Source: Kribbella solani (GTDB lineage: Bacteria > Actinomycetota > Actinomycetes > Propionibacteriales > Kribbellaceae). Taken from it: a stretch of DNA of 64,000 bases. The DNA lies in contig NZ_JACHNF010000001.1 of NCBI RefSeq assembly GCF_014205295.1, forward strand, positions 2,294,001 through 2,358,000, read 5' to 3'. This document shows, piece by piece, positions 44,754 through 53,772 of the stretch (the stretch's first letter is position 1; every line of letters begins with the position of its first letter). The position numbers and the translations under genes were made by a program. The notes under the pieces were generated by a model. It did no database searches. It was not told where the DNA came from and was given only the letters and a program-made list of their open reading frames with translations.

Positions 44754-45854
44754 ATGCCCGATCTCCCCAAGGCCCTGCATGTCGGCAGTCTGCTGCGGCC
44801 GCCCGCCCTGCTCGACGCCCGCGCCGCGCACGCGGCCGGCACGCTCGGCCCGGACGAACTCCACCGGATCGAGGCGGAGTCGGTCCGGCTCGCGCTCGAC
44901 GTGCAGCGTGACGCCGGCATCGGCGTGTACACCGACGGCGAGTACCTGCGGACCGACTTCATGAGCCATCTGACCGAGAACACCGACGGATTCGTGAGCC
45001 AGGCACCCGTACTGGAGTGGCAGGACGGCGACGAGAGCCAGGCCGACAACGCGATCCTGAATCTGATCGGCGACAGGCTGGCCTACCGGGACCGGTTCAC
45101 CGCGCGGGAGGCGGCGCTGCTGGCCGAGCACGCCCCCGGGCCGTACAAGGTGTCGATGCCCGAGGTCACCAACTTCGTGGTGGCGAACTGGGATCAGCAG
45201 GTCAGCGGCCCGCACTACCCGTCCCGGGCCGACCTGGTCGAGGACCTGGCCGCGGTCCTGCGCGCGGAGGCCGAGGCGCTGATCGCGGACGGCGTGCGGT
45301 GGGTGCAGATCGACGCGCCGTGCTTCACCAGCTTCGTGAATCCGCGGATGCTGGCCGTTTACGAGGCGGAGGGTCTGGACCCGGCCGCGCTGCTGCGGCG
45401 GTGCATCGACGCCGACCGGACCGTCGTCGACCTGCTGCGGTCCCACGGCGTACGCGTCGGCATGCATCTGTGCCGGGGCAACTATCGCGGCCAATGGTTC
45501 AACGAGGGGACGTACGACGGGATCGCGGCCGAACTGTTCGGCGGCCTCGCCGTGGATCATTGGCTGCTCGAGTACGACACCGAGCGCGCCGGGACGATCG
45601 AGCCGATCAAGCACGTACCCGCCGGCGTGGACGTCGTACTCGGCCTGATCACCACCAAGTCCGGCGAGCTGGAGGATGTCGGCGAACTGCTCCGCCGGAT
45701 CGACGAGGCGGCACGGCTCGTCCCGATGGAGAACCTCGCGATCAGCCCGCAGTGCGGGTTCGCGTCCGAGGTGGTCGGCAACCCGCTGACCTGGGACGAA
45801 CAGCGCCGCAAACTCGATCTGACCGTCGCGGTCGCCGAAGGAGCCTGGGGCTAG
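44754..45854 (+). CDS. Cobalamin-independent methionine synthase (MetE C-terminal domain)-like protein
   Basis: 366 residues, the length of a single MetE catalytic barrel. Zinc-site elements: MHLCRGNYRGQW (His and Cys) and ISPQCGFAS (Cys), with VLGLITTKSGELED between. Such stand-alone proteins transfer methyl groups in methionine or related sulfur metabolism, but the true substrate is often unknown. ATG at 44754 with AAAGGA upstream. Its end overlaps the convergent hydrolase by 4 bp. Confidence 0.85.
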   Translation: MPDLPKALHVGSLLRPPALLDARAAHAAGTLGPDELHRIEAESVRLALDVQRDAGIGVYTDGEYLRTDFMSHLTENTDGFVSQAPVLEWQDGDESQADNAILNLIGDRLAYRDRFTAREAALLAEHAPGPYKVSMPEVTNFVVANWDQQVSGPHYPSRADLVEDLAAVLRAEAEALIADGVRWVQIDAPCFTSFVNPRMLAVYEAEGLDPAALLRRCIDADRTVVDLLRSHGVRVGMHLCRGNYRGQWFNEGTYDGIAAELFGGLAVDHWLLEYDTERAGTIEPIKHVPAGVDVVLGLITTKSGELEDVGELLRRIDEAARLVPMENLAISPQCGFASEVVGNPLTWDEQRRKLDLTVAVAEGAWG

Positions 45855-47149
45855 GCGCCGTAGGGCGTCCGGGTGAGAACGAAGGTGGCGACGTTCAGGT
45901 GTGTGATCGTGCCGCCGTCGCGGATCACCCGGAGGCGTTCGCCGGCGAGGTAGCCGTCGCGCCCCTGGTAGAGGTCGGGACCCAGGGGCGCCAGGCGGGT
46001 GCTGAGGCCGCCGGACAGTTGCAGGATGCCGCCGGAGACGGTGATGGTCATCGGCGTGTTGCCCCAGTACCAGTGACCGAGCAGGTCCGCGCCCTGAGCC
46101 AGCGACGGTTCGGGCACCCACTCCTGCGTGAGCGGCGGTTCGTACTTGGCCAGGATCCGGATCAGGTCCGGCGCCAGCGAGGCGACCCGGCCGTACGTCG
46201 CGTTGCCGAGGGTGACCGCGCCGACGCGGCGATCACGATCGACGAACAGACCGGCCAGGAAGCCAGGCATCGAGCCGGTATGACCGACCAGCAGGTGCGG
46301 ATCATCCGCGATCAGGCGCAGCCCCAGCCCGTACGACGCGGTCAGCGCTTCCTGCGGATCGGACGCCACCGGCGCGGCCATTTCTTCGACCGAGTCGCGG
46401 CTCAGTACGTCATGCACCGGGTCGATCCAGAACGCCGCATACCGCGCCAGGTCCTCGATCGTGCTCCACAACTGGCCCGCCGGTGCCATCGCGCCGGAGT
46501 CGTACGCCGGCTCCGGAACGAGCTGCCCACTGAACGGATGCACCGAAAACCCATCCGCCTTCGGGGCAGTCGGGAAGTACGTCGTACGCGTCATCCCGAG
46601 CGGAGCGAGAATCCGGGACCGCACCAGCTCCAGCCACGATTCACCGCGTACCCGGCTGACGATCTCGCCGAGCAGCCCGTACCCGAGGTTCGAGTAGTGA
46701 TGCCGCCGATCCGCCGGCCCGGCCGCGTGCGCGTCGTCCATCGCCGCGACCAGCTCGTCGTACGAAACCCCCGGATTCCGTTCCCACCAAGGGCCTTCCG
46801 GCTCGGCGTTCATCCCACCACTGTGCGCCAGCAGCTGCCGTACGGTCAGATCCCCGAACGCGACGCCGGGCAGATGCTTGCCGACAGCATCATTCAGCCC
46901 GAGCAGCCCGTCGTCCCGGCACTGCATGATCAGAACCGCCGTCAAGGTCTTCGTGATCGACCCGATCCGGTACTGCACGTCCGCACCCGGCAGGTCCCCA
47001 CCGGCGGTGGCGAACCGTCCGCGTTCACCCGTCCACACCAGCGCTCCGTCCCGCAACACGCCGGCACAAACCGAAGGCACCTTGAACTCACCCTGCGCCG
47101 CCGCCACCTCGGCGAACAGGGCAGCGGCGGTGTCAGAACGCAAGGACAT
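45851..47149 (-). CDS. Serine hydrolase, beta-lactamase/DD-peptidase (class C-like) family
   Basis: 432 residues. The nucleophile motif SITK (RIGSITKTLTAVLIM), YSN (HHYSNLGYGLLGEI) and HTG (VGHTGSMPGFLAG) are the three elements of the penicillin-binding/beta-lactamase fold. A C-terminal lipocalin-like beta domain follows (LLGHWYWGNTPMTITVSGG). No signal peptide is seen, so the enzyme may be cytoplasmic, an esterase or peptidase rather than a resistance enzyme. The ATG at 47149 overlaps the gcvP stop (TAATG), so it is likely translated from the gcvP message. Confidence 0.88.
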   Translation of the reverse strand: MSLRSDTAAALFAEVAAAQGEFKVPSVCAGVLRDGALVWTGERGRFATAGGDLPGADVQYRIGSITKTLTAVLIMQCRDDGLLGLNDAVGKHLPGVAFGDLTVRQLLAHSGGMNAEPEGPWWERNPGVSYDELVAAMDDAHAAGPADRRHHYSNLGYGLLGEIVSRVRGESWLELVRSRILAPLGMTRTTYFPTAPKADGFSVHPFSGQLVPEPAYDSGAMAPAGQLWSTIEDLARYAAFWIDPVHDVLSRDSVEEMAAPVASDPQEALTASYGLGLRLIADDPHLLVGHTGSMPGFLAGLFVDRDRRVGAVTLGNATYGRVASLAPDLIRILAKYEPPLTQEWVPEPSLAQGADLLGHWYWGNTPMTITVSGGILQLSGGLSTRLAPLGPDLYQGRDGYLAGERLRVIRDGGTITHLNVATFVLTRTPYGA

Positions 47150-49989
47150 TACTGGAAGGCCTCCGGGGCTGGGCAGGAGCAGATCAGGTTGCGGTCGCCG
47201 TGGGCGCCGTCGATGCGGCGGACCGGGGGCCAGTACTTGCTGCTGCGGTCCACGGAGCGCGGGAAGGCGGCTTCCTCGCGGGTGTAGCTGTGGTCCCACT
47301 TGTCGTTGATGACGGACTCGGCGGTGTGCGGGGCGTTCACCAGCGGGTTGTCGGTGGCGGGCCATTCACCGGCGGCGACCCGGTCGATCTCGTGCCGGAT
47401 GGCGATCATCGCGTCGCAGAAGCGGTCGAGCTCGCCGAGGTCCTCGGACTCGGTCGGCTCGACCATCAGCGTGCCGGCCACCGGGAACGACATCGTCGGG
47501 GCGTGGAAACCGTAGTCGATCAGCCGCTTCGCGACGTCGTCGACGGTGATGCCGGTTTCCTTCGTCATCGGGCGCAGGTCGAGGATGCACTCGTGCGCGA
47601 CCAGGCCGTTCTCGCCGGTGTACAGCACCGGGAACGCGCCCTCGAGCCGCTTCGCCACGTAGTTCGCGGTCAGCACGGCCGCCTTCGTCGCGGCGGTCAG
47701 GCCCTCGGCGCCCATCATCCGGATGTACGCCCACGAGATCGCCAGTACGCCCGCGGAACCGAACGGCGCGGCGCTGATCGGGCCGACGCCCGACTCCGGC
47801 CCGGCCTGGTCGAGCAGCGGGTGGTTCGGCAGGTACGGCGCCAGATGCGCGGCGACGGCAACCGGGCCGACGCCGGGACCACCGCCACCGTGCGGGATGC
47901 AGAACGTCTTGTGCAGGTTCAGATGGCTGACATCGCCGCCGAACTCACCCGGCTGCGCGAGACCGAGCAGCGCGTTCAGGTTCGCCCCGTCGACGTACAC
48001 CTGGCCGCCGTGGTCGTGGACGATCTTGCACACCTCGCGGACGCTCTCCTCGTACACGCCGTGCGTCGACGGGTACGTGATCATGATCGCCGCGAGTTGT
48101 GCAGCGTGCTCGGCCGCCTTCGCGCGCAGGTCGTCCAGGTCGATCGTGCCGTCATCGTTGCCCTTGACAACGACCACCTTCATCCCGGCCATCACCGCGG
48201 AGGCCGCGTTGGTACCGTGCGCGCTCGCCGGGATCAGGCAGACGTTCCGCTCGAGGTCGTCGCGGCCGTGGTGGTACCCCCGGATCGCGAGCAGCCCGGC
48301 CAGCTCGCCCTGCGAACCGGCGTTCGGCTGGATCGACACCTTCGCGTACCCGGTCACCTCGGCCAGCCAGCGCTCCAGCTGACCGATCAGCTTCACGTAC
48401 CCGGCCGCGTCCTCCACCGGGGCGAACGGATGCAGATCCGCGAACTCCGGCCAGGTGACCGGCTCCATCTCGGTGGTCGCGTTCAGCTTCATCGTGCAGG
48501 ACCCGAGCGGGATCATCCCCCGGTCCAGCGCGTAGTCCATGTCGGACAGCTTGCGCAGGTACCGCAGCATCGACGTCTCGGACCGGTGCGTGTTGAAGAC
48601 CGGGTGCGTCAGGTACTCGCTCGTCCGCGGCACCGTGATCGCGGCGGCGCCGAGCGTGTCGTCGTACTGCACGCCGAACGACTGGCAGACCCGGGTCAGC
48701 GTGGCGACGTCGGTCTTCTCGTCACAGGAGATGCCGACATGGTCCGCGTCGACGAGCCGCAGCCAGATCCCGTTCTGCCGGGCGGCGTCGACGACATCCG
48801 CGGCACTGCCCGGTACGCGCGCGAGCACCGTGTCGAAGAAGTCGCCGTGCACGACCTCGACACCGCCGGCCCGCAGCGACGCCGCGAGCTTGCCCGCGTA
48901 CGAGTGCACCCGCTCCGCGATCGCGCGCAGCCCCTCCGGTCCGTGGTACACCGCGTACATCGAGGCGACCACGGCGAGCAGGACCTGCGCCGTACAGATG
49001 TTGGACGTCGCCTTCTCACGCCGGATGTGCTGCTCGCGTGTCTGCAGCGCCAGCCGGTACGCCGGGGCGCCGTCGGCGTCGATCGACACGCCGACAAGGC
49101 GACCGGGCAACGACCGCTCCAGACCGGAGCGTACGGACATGAAGCCGGCGTGCGGACCACCGTAGAAGAGCGGTACGCCGAAGCGCTGCGACGACCCGAT
49201 CACGATGTCCGCGCCGGCCTCACCCGGTGCCTCCAGCAACGTCAGCGCGAGCAGATCGGAGGCGACGGCAACCAGCGCGCCACCCTCGTGCGCCGCCTCG
49301 ATCAGCGGATTCAGGTCACGGACGGCGCCGTTCGAACCCGGGTACTGCACCAGGAACCCGAAGAAGTCACCCGCCGGCAGACCGTCGGTCGTGTCGGCGA
49401 CGACCACCTCGATCCCAAGGGCCTCGGCGCGCGTACGCACCACCGCGATCGTCTGCGCGAAGCAGTCGGCGTCGACCAGGAAGCGGTCGGACTTACTCTT
49501 CTTGTTCGAGCGGTGCGCCAGCGTCATCGCCTCGGCGGCCGCGGTGCCCTCGTCGAGCAGGGACGCGTTCGCGGTCGGCAGGCCGGTCAGGTCGGAGACC
49601 ACGGTCTGGAAGTTCAGCAGCGCCTCGAGCCGTCCCTGGGAGATCTCCGGCTGGTACGGCGTGTAGGCGGTGTACCAGGCCGGGTTCTCGACCAGGCGGC
49701 GGACGATGACGGACGGGGTGAAGGTGCCGTAGTAGCCCTGGCCGATCATCGAGGTGGCGACGTTGTTGCGGGCGGCCAGCTGGCGGAGCTCGGTGAGCGC
49801 GTCGACCTCGGAGGCCGGCTCCGGCAGCCGCAGCGGCTCGGCGGAGCGGATCGAGGCAGGGACGGCGGCGTCGACCAGCGCGTCCACATCCGCGTACCCG
49901 AGGAGGTCGACCATCCGGGCGATCTCGTCCGGGCGCGGCCCGATGTGCCGGTCGGCGAAGGTCGCCGAAAGCTGCGGTGAGTTGTTCAT
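47149..49989 (-). CDS. gcvP: Glycine dehydrogenase (aminomethyl-transferring), P protein of the glycine cleavage system
   Basis: 946 residues, normal for a single-chain P protein. Decarboxylates glycine on PLP and passes the aminomethyl group to lipoyl-GcvH. PLP lysine in [20 protein letters not shown] (about residue 693); N-terminal [19 protein letters not shown] and internal [19 protein letters not shown] are also diagnostic. A glycine riboswitch lies about 90 bases upstream. The ATG at 49989 has GGAG upstream. GcvT is not in the window. Confidence 0.97.
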   Translation of the reverse strand: MNNSPQLSATFADRHIGPRPDEIARMVDLLGYADVDALVDAAVPASIRSAEPLRLPEPASEVDALTELRQLAARNNVATSMIGQGYYGTFTPSVIVRRLVENPAWYTAYTPYQPEISQGRLEALLNFQTVVSDLTGLPTANASLLDEGTAAAEAMTLAHRSNKKSKSDRFLVDADCFAQTIAVVRTRAEALGIEVVVADTTDGLPAGDFFGFLVQYPGSNGAVRDLNPLIEAAHEGGALVAVASDLLALTLLEAPGEAGADIVIGSSQRFGVPLFYGGPHAGFMSVRSGLERSLPGRLVGVSIDADGAPAYRLALQTREQHIRREKATSNICTAQVLLAVVASMYAVYHGPEGLRAIAERVHSYAGKLAASLRAGGVEVVHGDFFDTVLARVPGSAADVVDAARQNGIWLRLVDADHVGISCDEKTDVATLTRVCQSFGVQYDDTLGAAAITVPRTSEYLTHPVFNTHRSETSMLRYLRKLSDMDYALDRGMIPLGSCTMKLNATTEMEPVTWPEFADLHPFAPVEDAAGYVKLIGQLERWLAEVTGYAKVSIQPNAGSQGELAGLLAIRGYHHGRDDLERNVCLIPASAHGTNAASAVMAGMKVVVVKGNDDGTIDLDDLRAKAAEHAAQLAAIMITYPSTHGVYEESVREVCKIVHDHGGQVYVDGANLNALLGLAQPGEFGGDVSHLNLHKTFCIPHGGGGPGVGPVAVAAHLAPYLPNHPLLDQAGPESGVGPISAAPFGSAGVLAISWAYIRMMGAEGLTAATKAAVLTANYVAKRLEGAFPVLYTGENGLVAHECILDLRPMTKETGITVDDVAKRLIDYGFHAPTMSFPVAGTLMVEPTESEDLGELDRFCDAMIAIRHEIDRVAAGEWPATDNPLVNAPHTAESVINDKWDHSYTREEAAFPRSVDRSSKYWPPVRRIDGAHGDRNLICSCPAPEAFQ

Positions 49990-50080
49990 CTAGAGGCTCC
50001 GTTGCTGGCAAATGCGTCCGGTCGCCTCCCCCTCTGTCACGCCGGCACGGTCACCCGCGCGCGCTCCAGAGTCGCCTGTG

Positions 50081-50160
50081 ACACTCGGTCCGTGGGCCTG
50101 AGAGGTTCCGGGGAGGAATTGCCCCTTCGGCGCCCGATGACACGGGTCTCTCCCGAGTGT
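50081..50160 (-). promoter_or_regulatory. Glycine riboswitch aptamer (single) upstream of gcvP
   Basis: Read on the minus strand, P1 arms ACACTCGG and CCGAGTGT (50160-50153 and 50088-50081) enclose GGGAGAGACC, CGCCGAAGGGGCAA and CCTCTCAGGCCCACGGAC, the hallmark conserved elements of the gcvT-type aptamer. I find only one full aptamer, with no second GAGAG/CTCTCAGG pair in the 90 bases before gcvP. It should turn gcvP on when glycine is high. The expression platform was not resolved. Confidence 0.92.
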
Positions 50161-50180
50161 TGTGTACGGCTGTCCCGAGG

Positions 50181-51074
50181 CTACCAGGAATCCGGGAACA
50201 GTTCGGGCAGCAGCCTGCGGGCGTCCGGCCGCGCCGCCGCGACCTGCTCCGGAGTGGCCGACTGCATCGGCCAGCGCACCCGGGTGCCGGCGTCCGCCCA
50301 GTCCCCCACCGCGGCCAGGAACTTGTCCAGCGCCGGGTTGGACAGGCCGGCCTTCTGCAGCGGCGCGACGTGGGCGGCGAAGAACTCGCCGATCCGGCGC
50401 TCGACCTCCAGGTCGGTGGCGTACTTCACCGCGCCGTTCGGTGAGAGGGCTGCCACGTTCGAGTAACTGCCATGCGCGCCGAGTGACGTCATGCTCGCCA
50501 GGAAATGACCCGGCACGAAGATCGACAGCCCCGACCGCAGCGCCTCGTCGAACCAGGCCTTGTCACCGCCGGCCGTCTTCAAGCCGATCAGACTCGGTAC
50601 GTCCTGCGCGAGCTCGCCCAGTTGCCGCGGACCGATCGCGGTCTTCGCGTGCGGCGGGTTGTACAACACCAACGGCACGCCGTCCGCCGCCGCACTCACC
50701 CGCCGCAGAAACTCCAGCATCTCAGCCGGGTTCAGGGGTAACCAGTCGGGGGCGATCACCTGGATTGCTCCGGGCGCGAGCTTCGCGGCCCGCTCCACCC
50801 GTGACAGCTGCACCTGAGCCGACGGATGCGAGGCCCCGATCTGGAACGGCTGGCCGACAGCGGCCAGCACCTCGTTCACCCGGTCGAACTCGTCCTCGGT
50901 CAGGGTCTGGAACTCCCCCGCCGTCCCGTGCGCGTAGATACCGGCCAAGCTGCCGGCGCCGAGCGCGTCGGCCTGAGCCTGTAACCGCACCCAATCGATC
51001 GAGTCGTCCGCGTTCAGGGGCAGCAACAACGTCGCCCACACACCGCGGAGCGAGTCGGCAGTGAGTGGGCGCAC
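50181..51074 (-). CDS. Dihydrodipicolinate synthase/N-acetylneuraminate lyase family aldolase
   Basis: 297 residues, class I TIM-barrel aldolase. Schiff-base lysine K166 in LIGLKTAGGD and the family tyrosine Y138 in LVLYNPPHAKTAIG. The pyruvate-binding signature is GTAGE rather than the GTTGE of true DapA, and the rest of the lysine-pathway context is missing, so another 2-keto acid aldolase activity is likely. It lies between merR and the gcvP riboswitch, GTG start at 51074. It has no counterpart in the mycobacterial gcv cluster that I recall. Confidence 0.85.
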   Translation of the reverse strand: MRPLTADSLRGVWATLLLPLNADDSIDWVRLQAQADALGAGSLAGIYAHGTAGEFQTLTEDEFDRVNEVLAAVGQPFQIGASHPSAQVQLSRVERAAKLAPGAIQVIAPDWLPLNPAEMLEFLRRVSAAADGVPLVLYNPPHAKTAIGPRQLGELAQDVPSLIGLKTAGGDKAWFDEALRSGLSIFVPGHFLASMTSLGAHGSYSNVAALSPNGAVKYATDLEVERRIGEFFAAHVAPLQKAGLSNPALDKFLAAVGDWADAGTRVRWPMQSATPEQVAAARPDARRLLPELFPDSW

Positions 51075-51089
51075 GGAACGAACGTTACG

Positions 51090-51719
51090 TCAGCCTGTCA
51101 TCCGGGCGCGACGGCGCGCGGCGAGTTCATCGGTGTGGGACTCGGAATCGCCGTCGTCGTGACCGTCGGCCCGCTCGGTCGGCAGCTCGGACAGCGAACC
51201 CTCGACCTCGCGCCAGACACCGCCGAGCGCGATCCCGAACACACCCTGGCCACCGGCCAAGAGGTCGATCACCTCGTCCGGCGAGCTGCACATGTACACC
51301 GACGCGCCGTCGCTCATCAGCGTGATCTGCGTCAGGTCGTCGAAGCCGCGCTTGCTCAGGTGCGCGATCGCGGTCCGGATCTGCTGCAGCGAGATCCCGG
51401 CGTCGAGCAGCCGCTTGATCACTTTCAGCAACAGCACGTCGCGGAACCCGTACAAGCGTTGCGTGCCGGAGCCGGTCGCCGGGCGGACCGAGGGCGAGAC
51501 CAGACCGGTCCGCGCCCAGTAGTCGAGCTGCCGGTAGGTGATCCCGGCCGCGGCGCACGCGGTCGGGCCGCGGAACCCGACGTCCTCCGGCATCGGCCGC
51601 AGGTCGTCGTCGAACAACAGACCCTGGACCCCGGCGGAAGCCTCGGCAGCCGCCATGGCCTCGGCGTGCGCGTCGGACGTCGACTGCGCCGTCAGATCCG
51701 TGTCGCCGGTGCGTGTCAC
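51090..51719 (-). CDS. MerR-family regulator (Rv1830-like)
   Basis: 209 residues. The HTH is GFRGPTACAAAGITYRQLDYWARTGLVSPSV, then LYGFRDVLLLKVIKRLLDAGISLQQIRTAIAHL. The C-terminal part (MSDGASVYMCSSPDEVIDLLAGGQGVFGIALG) is conserved in this actinobacterial group, implicated in growth and division control. GTG at 51719, with GGGAGG seven bases upstream. Its gene order is that of Rv1830, between the bifunctional nuclease and gcvP. Confidence 0.87.
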   Translation of the reverse strand: MTRTGDTDLTAQSTSDAHAEAMAAAEASAGVQGLLFDDDLRPMPEDVGFRGPTACAAAGITYRQLDYWARTGLVSPSVRPATGSGTQRLYGFRDVLLLKVIKRLLDAGISLQQIRTAIAHLSKRGFDDLTQITLMSDGASVYMCSSPDEVIDLLAGGQGVFGIALGGVWREVEGSLSELPTERADGHDDGDSESHTDELAARRRARMTG

Positions 51720-51730
51720 GCCTGAGCCTC

Positions 51731-51752
51731 CCTGGATACCGCCTGGATACCG
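51731..51752. repeat. Adjacent 11-bp direct repeat before the merR start
   Basis: CCTGGATACCG occurs twice in immediate tandem (51731-51741, 51742-51752), 12 bases before the GTG of the MerR gene and touching its ribosome-binding site. One helical turn per unit suggests a protein-binding or translational control site. Confidence 0.5.
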
Positions 51753-51800
51753 ACTGGAACGAGCCATCCGCGTGGAGTGACAGCACCCCACGACTTCTTC

Positions 51801-51829
51801 ACGGTAAGCCGCCGCCCGAACCGGGTCAA
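51801..51829 (-). promoter_or_regulatory. Possible promoter of the merR gene
   Basis: On the minus strand TTGACC, a 17-base spacer and TACCGT resemble a sigma-70 promoter, about 80-110 bases before the MerR start. The -10 match is weak. Confidence 0.3.
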
Positions 51830-51941
51830 CGACAACCGCATCGAGCCGCGAGCGTGTCGCGACCGCCGTACGAATCGTTACCTGGCCGATCTTGTACCGC
51901 GGCCCGGCAGATCACGCTCGGCGCGGGCGGAACCGGCGGGC

Positions 51942-52436
51942 TCAGCTCTTGTCGAAGTCCTCCGGAGTCACCTGGTCGAGGAACTCCCGGAACCGCTCGA
52001 CCTCCTCTTCCTCCACCACCTCGTCGGTGCCGTCCGTCTCACTCTCCGGGACCGGGATCCCGGCCTCGGCCAGGATCTCCTCGGTGCAGAACACCGGCGT
52101 ACCCGTACGCAGCGCGAGCGCGATCGAGTCCGACGGCCGCGCCGAGATCTCGGTCTTGTCGTCGAACACCAGGATCGCCTCGAACACGCCGTCGGTCAGG
52201 TTCACGATCCGGACCTGACTCAGGGTGTGCCCGAGCACCCGGAGCGTCTCGGCGAACAGGTCATGGGTCAGCGGCCGGGGTGGTTCCATCCCCTGCTGGG
52301 CGAAAGCGATCGCACTCGCCTCGGCCGCGCCGATCCAGATCGGCAGGTATCGCTCCCCACCGACCTCCCGCAACAGCACGATCGGCTGACTCGAGGGCAT
52401 CTCAACCCGGACTCCGACCACGTCGACTTCGCGCAC
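51942..52436 (-). CDS. Bifunctional nuclease family protein (DUF151/BFN domain)
   Basis: 164 residues. The BFN core is visible from the start (MREVDVVGVRVEMPSSQPIVLL, split as VDVVGVRVEMP and PIVLLREVGGERYLPIWIG), then EASAIAFAQQG, LGHTLSQVRIVNLTDGVFEAIL and ISARPSDSIALALRTGTPVF. An acidic tail follows (EVVEEEEVERFREFLDQV). GTG at 52436. Position equals Rv1829. A large hairpin precedes it. Confidence 0.9.
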   Translation of the reverse strand: MREVDVVGVRVEMPSSQPIVLLREVGGERYLPIWIGAAEASAIAFAQQGMEPPRPLTHDLFAETLRVLGHTLSQVRIVNLTDGVFEAILVFDDKTEISARPSDSIALALRTGTPVFCTEEILAEAGIPVPESETDGTDEVVEEEEVERFREFLDQVTPEDFDKS

Positions 52437-52457
52437 ACCACCACCCTACTCCGCGCC

Positions 52458-52549
52458 GACACACGAGCGGATATCCACTGGCGTTGTGGGTTCTCCACTC
52501 GTACACCGGTGGAGAACCCACAAGAGCAGTGGATATCCACTCGTGTGTC
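52458..52549 (-). ncRNA. 92-nt hairpin between ftsR and the bifunctional nuclease gene
   Basis: Arms of 41 bases: GACACACGAG-C-GGATATCCACTG-GCG-TTGTGGGTTCTCCAC (52458-52498) against 52509-52549, with a ten-base loop TCGTACACCG. Only one C-A position and a three-base internal loop are unpaired. AGTGGATATCCACT in the right arm is itself palindromic. The right arm covers the ftsR stop, and the left arm ends 21 bases before the nuclease start. Terminator, processing site or regulatory leader are all possible. Confidence 0.6.
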
Positions 52550-53243
52550 AGCGGGGTAGGCGGGAGCGGACCAGGGCGGTGTGGAGGCGGACGGTGAGGG
52601 CGGCCAGCTCGGCGGTCTGGTCGGTGCGGCGTGGGCCGGTGACCTGCTCGATCAGGCCGACTTCCCGATCGGCGGCGGTACGGAACGCGCGCAGGTGCCG
52701 CGGCTCGAGGCCGTACCCGGCCAGCTCGGCGGCGACCTGGGCGATCACGATCGCGTCGCCGGAGTAATGGTTGCCGCTGGCCACCACCAGGCCATGGCTC
52801 TCCAGCTCGCCGAGCAACTCGGCGGAGACGCCCGCGGCAGTACGCAGCTCCTCGCGGGTCAGCCGCAACTCGGTGCTCGCGGCACCGAAATCGTCAGCGA
52901 CCGGCTGACCAGGGGTCTGCGGCAACGAAGCCGGCGCGACCGGCGGACCGGCGGCGGCCGGACGCAGCCCCCGGTCGATCGCGCCGAGGTGTTCCTTGAT
53001 CACCTTCAGCGGCAGGTACTGGTCGCGTTGCGCGGTCAGTACGTACCGGAGGCGCTCCACGTCGGCAGCACTGAACTTCCGGTACCCGGAAGCGGTCCGG
53101 GCCGGCGTGACCAGCCCTTCCGCCTCCAGGAACCGGATCTTGGAGATCGTGACATCGGCGAACTCGGCCTGGAGCAGCTGCAGCACCTCGCCGATGCCAC
53201 GGCCGTCGGCGGGCCCTTCGGTGCTGGGCTCAGGCCTGGCCAC
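52548..53243 (-). CDS. ftsR: FtsR-like MerR-family regulator (Rv1828)
   Basis: 231 residues. N-terminal HTH: GEVLQLLQAEFADVTISKIRFLEAEGLVTPARTASGYRKFSAADVERLRYVL. A linker of about 50 residues and a C-terminal domain (GDAIVIAQVAAELAGYGLEPRHLRAFRTAADREVGLIEQV read as a helical bundle) follow. FtsR activates ftsZ in Corynebacterium. GTG at 53243 overlaps garA by 14 bases. Confidence 0.9.
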   Translation of the reverse strand: MARPEPSTEGPADGRGIGEVLQLLQAEFADVTISKIRFLEAEGLVTPARTASGYRKFSAADVERLRYVLTAQRDQYLPLKVIKEHLGAIDRGLRPAAAGPPVAPASLPQTPGQPVADDFGAASTELRLTREELRTAAGVSAELLGELESHGLVVASGNHYSGDAIVIAQVAAELAGYGLEPRHLRAFRTAADREVGLIEQVTGPRRTDQTAELAALTVRLHTALVRSRLPR

Positions 53244-53772
53244 TGGCGTAGTAGACCAGCCGGTACTTGCCGATCTGGACCTCGTCGCCGTTGTTCAGCC
53301 GCACCTCGTCGATCCGGTCCCGGTTCACGTACGTGCCGTTCAGGCTGCCGACGTCGCGGACCTTCACGCCGTACCCGTCCCGGCGGAACTCGGCGTGCCG
53401 GCGGGACACCGTCACGTCGTCGAGGAAGATGTCGCTGTCCGGGTGCCGGCCGGCGGTGACCACGTCGACGTCGAGCAGGAACCGGCTGCCCGCGTTCGGG
53501 CCCCGCTGGACGATCAGCAGCGCGGACCCGGCCGGCAGCGCGCCGACGGCGGCCTCGTCGTCGGCGGTCAGCGGCTCGCCGGTCTGCTCCGGCTCCGGCT
53601 CGGCCCCGATCGGGGTCAGCATCGCGGTGTCGGTGACCCCAGGCTGAGGCATCGGCTGAGGAGTCGCCGGGGCTGCCGCCGGGCGGTCCGCGCCAGGCAG
53701 CATCGCTCCGCACTGCGAGCAGAACCGGCTGCCCTCGGAGTTCTCGTGCCCGCACTGGTTGCAGAACGGCAT
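53230..53772 (-). CDS. garA: FHA-domain protein GarA with N-terminal zinc ribbon
   Basis: 180 residues. FHA domain from about residue 80: GSALLIVQRGPNAGSRFLLD, VTAGRHPDSDIFLDDVTVSR (phosphothreonine-site SxxH context) and SLNGTYVNRDRI. GarA/OdhI is a Ser/Thr-kinase-controlled switch of 2-oxoglutarate and glutamate metabolism. Here the N-terminus is a zinc ribbon, CNQCGHENSEGSRFCSQCG, followed by a Pro/Ala linker. The classical ETTSVF phosphosite is absent; GVTDTAMLTP sits in its place. ATG at 53772 with GGGAGG upstream. Confidence 0.9.
   Translation of the reverse strand: MPFCNQCGHENSEGSRFCSQCGAMLPGADRPAAAPATPQPMPQPGVTDTAMLTPIGAEPEPEQTGEPLTADDEAAVGALPAGSALLIVQRGPNAGSRFLLDVDVVTAGRHPDSDIFLDDVTVSRRHAEFRRDGYGVKVRDVGSLNGTYVNRDRIDEVRLNNGDEVQIGKYRLVYYASGQA

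Noticed and set aside
45851..47149. The serine hydrolase considered as an antibiotic-resistance beta-lactamase.
   Set aside because: It has no signal peptide and a C-terminal domain typical of esterase/peptidase relatives, and sits behind gcvP rather than in a resistance context.
47200..49980. A 926-codon open frame on the plus strand, antisense to gcvP (similarly at 3296-5098 and 30813-32303).
   Set aside because: These frames are Arg/Val/Asp-rich shadows of GC-rich genes, have no recognisable domain, and lie opposite clear conserved proteins.
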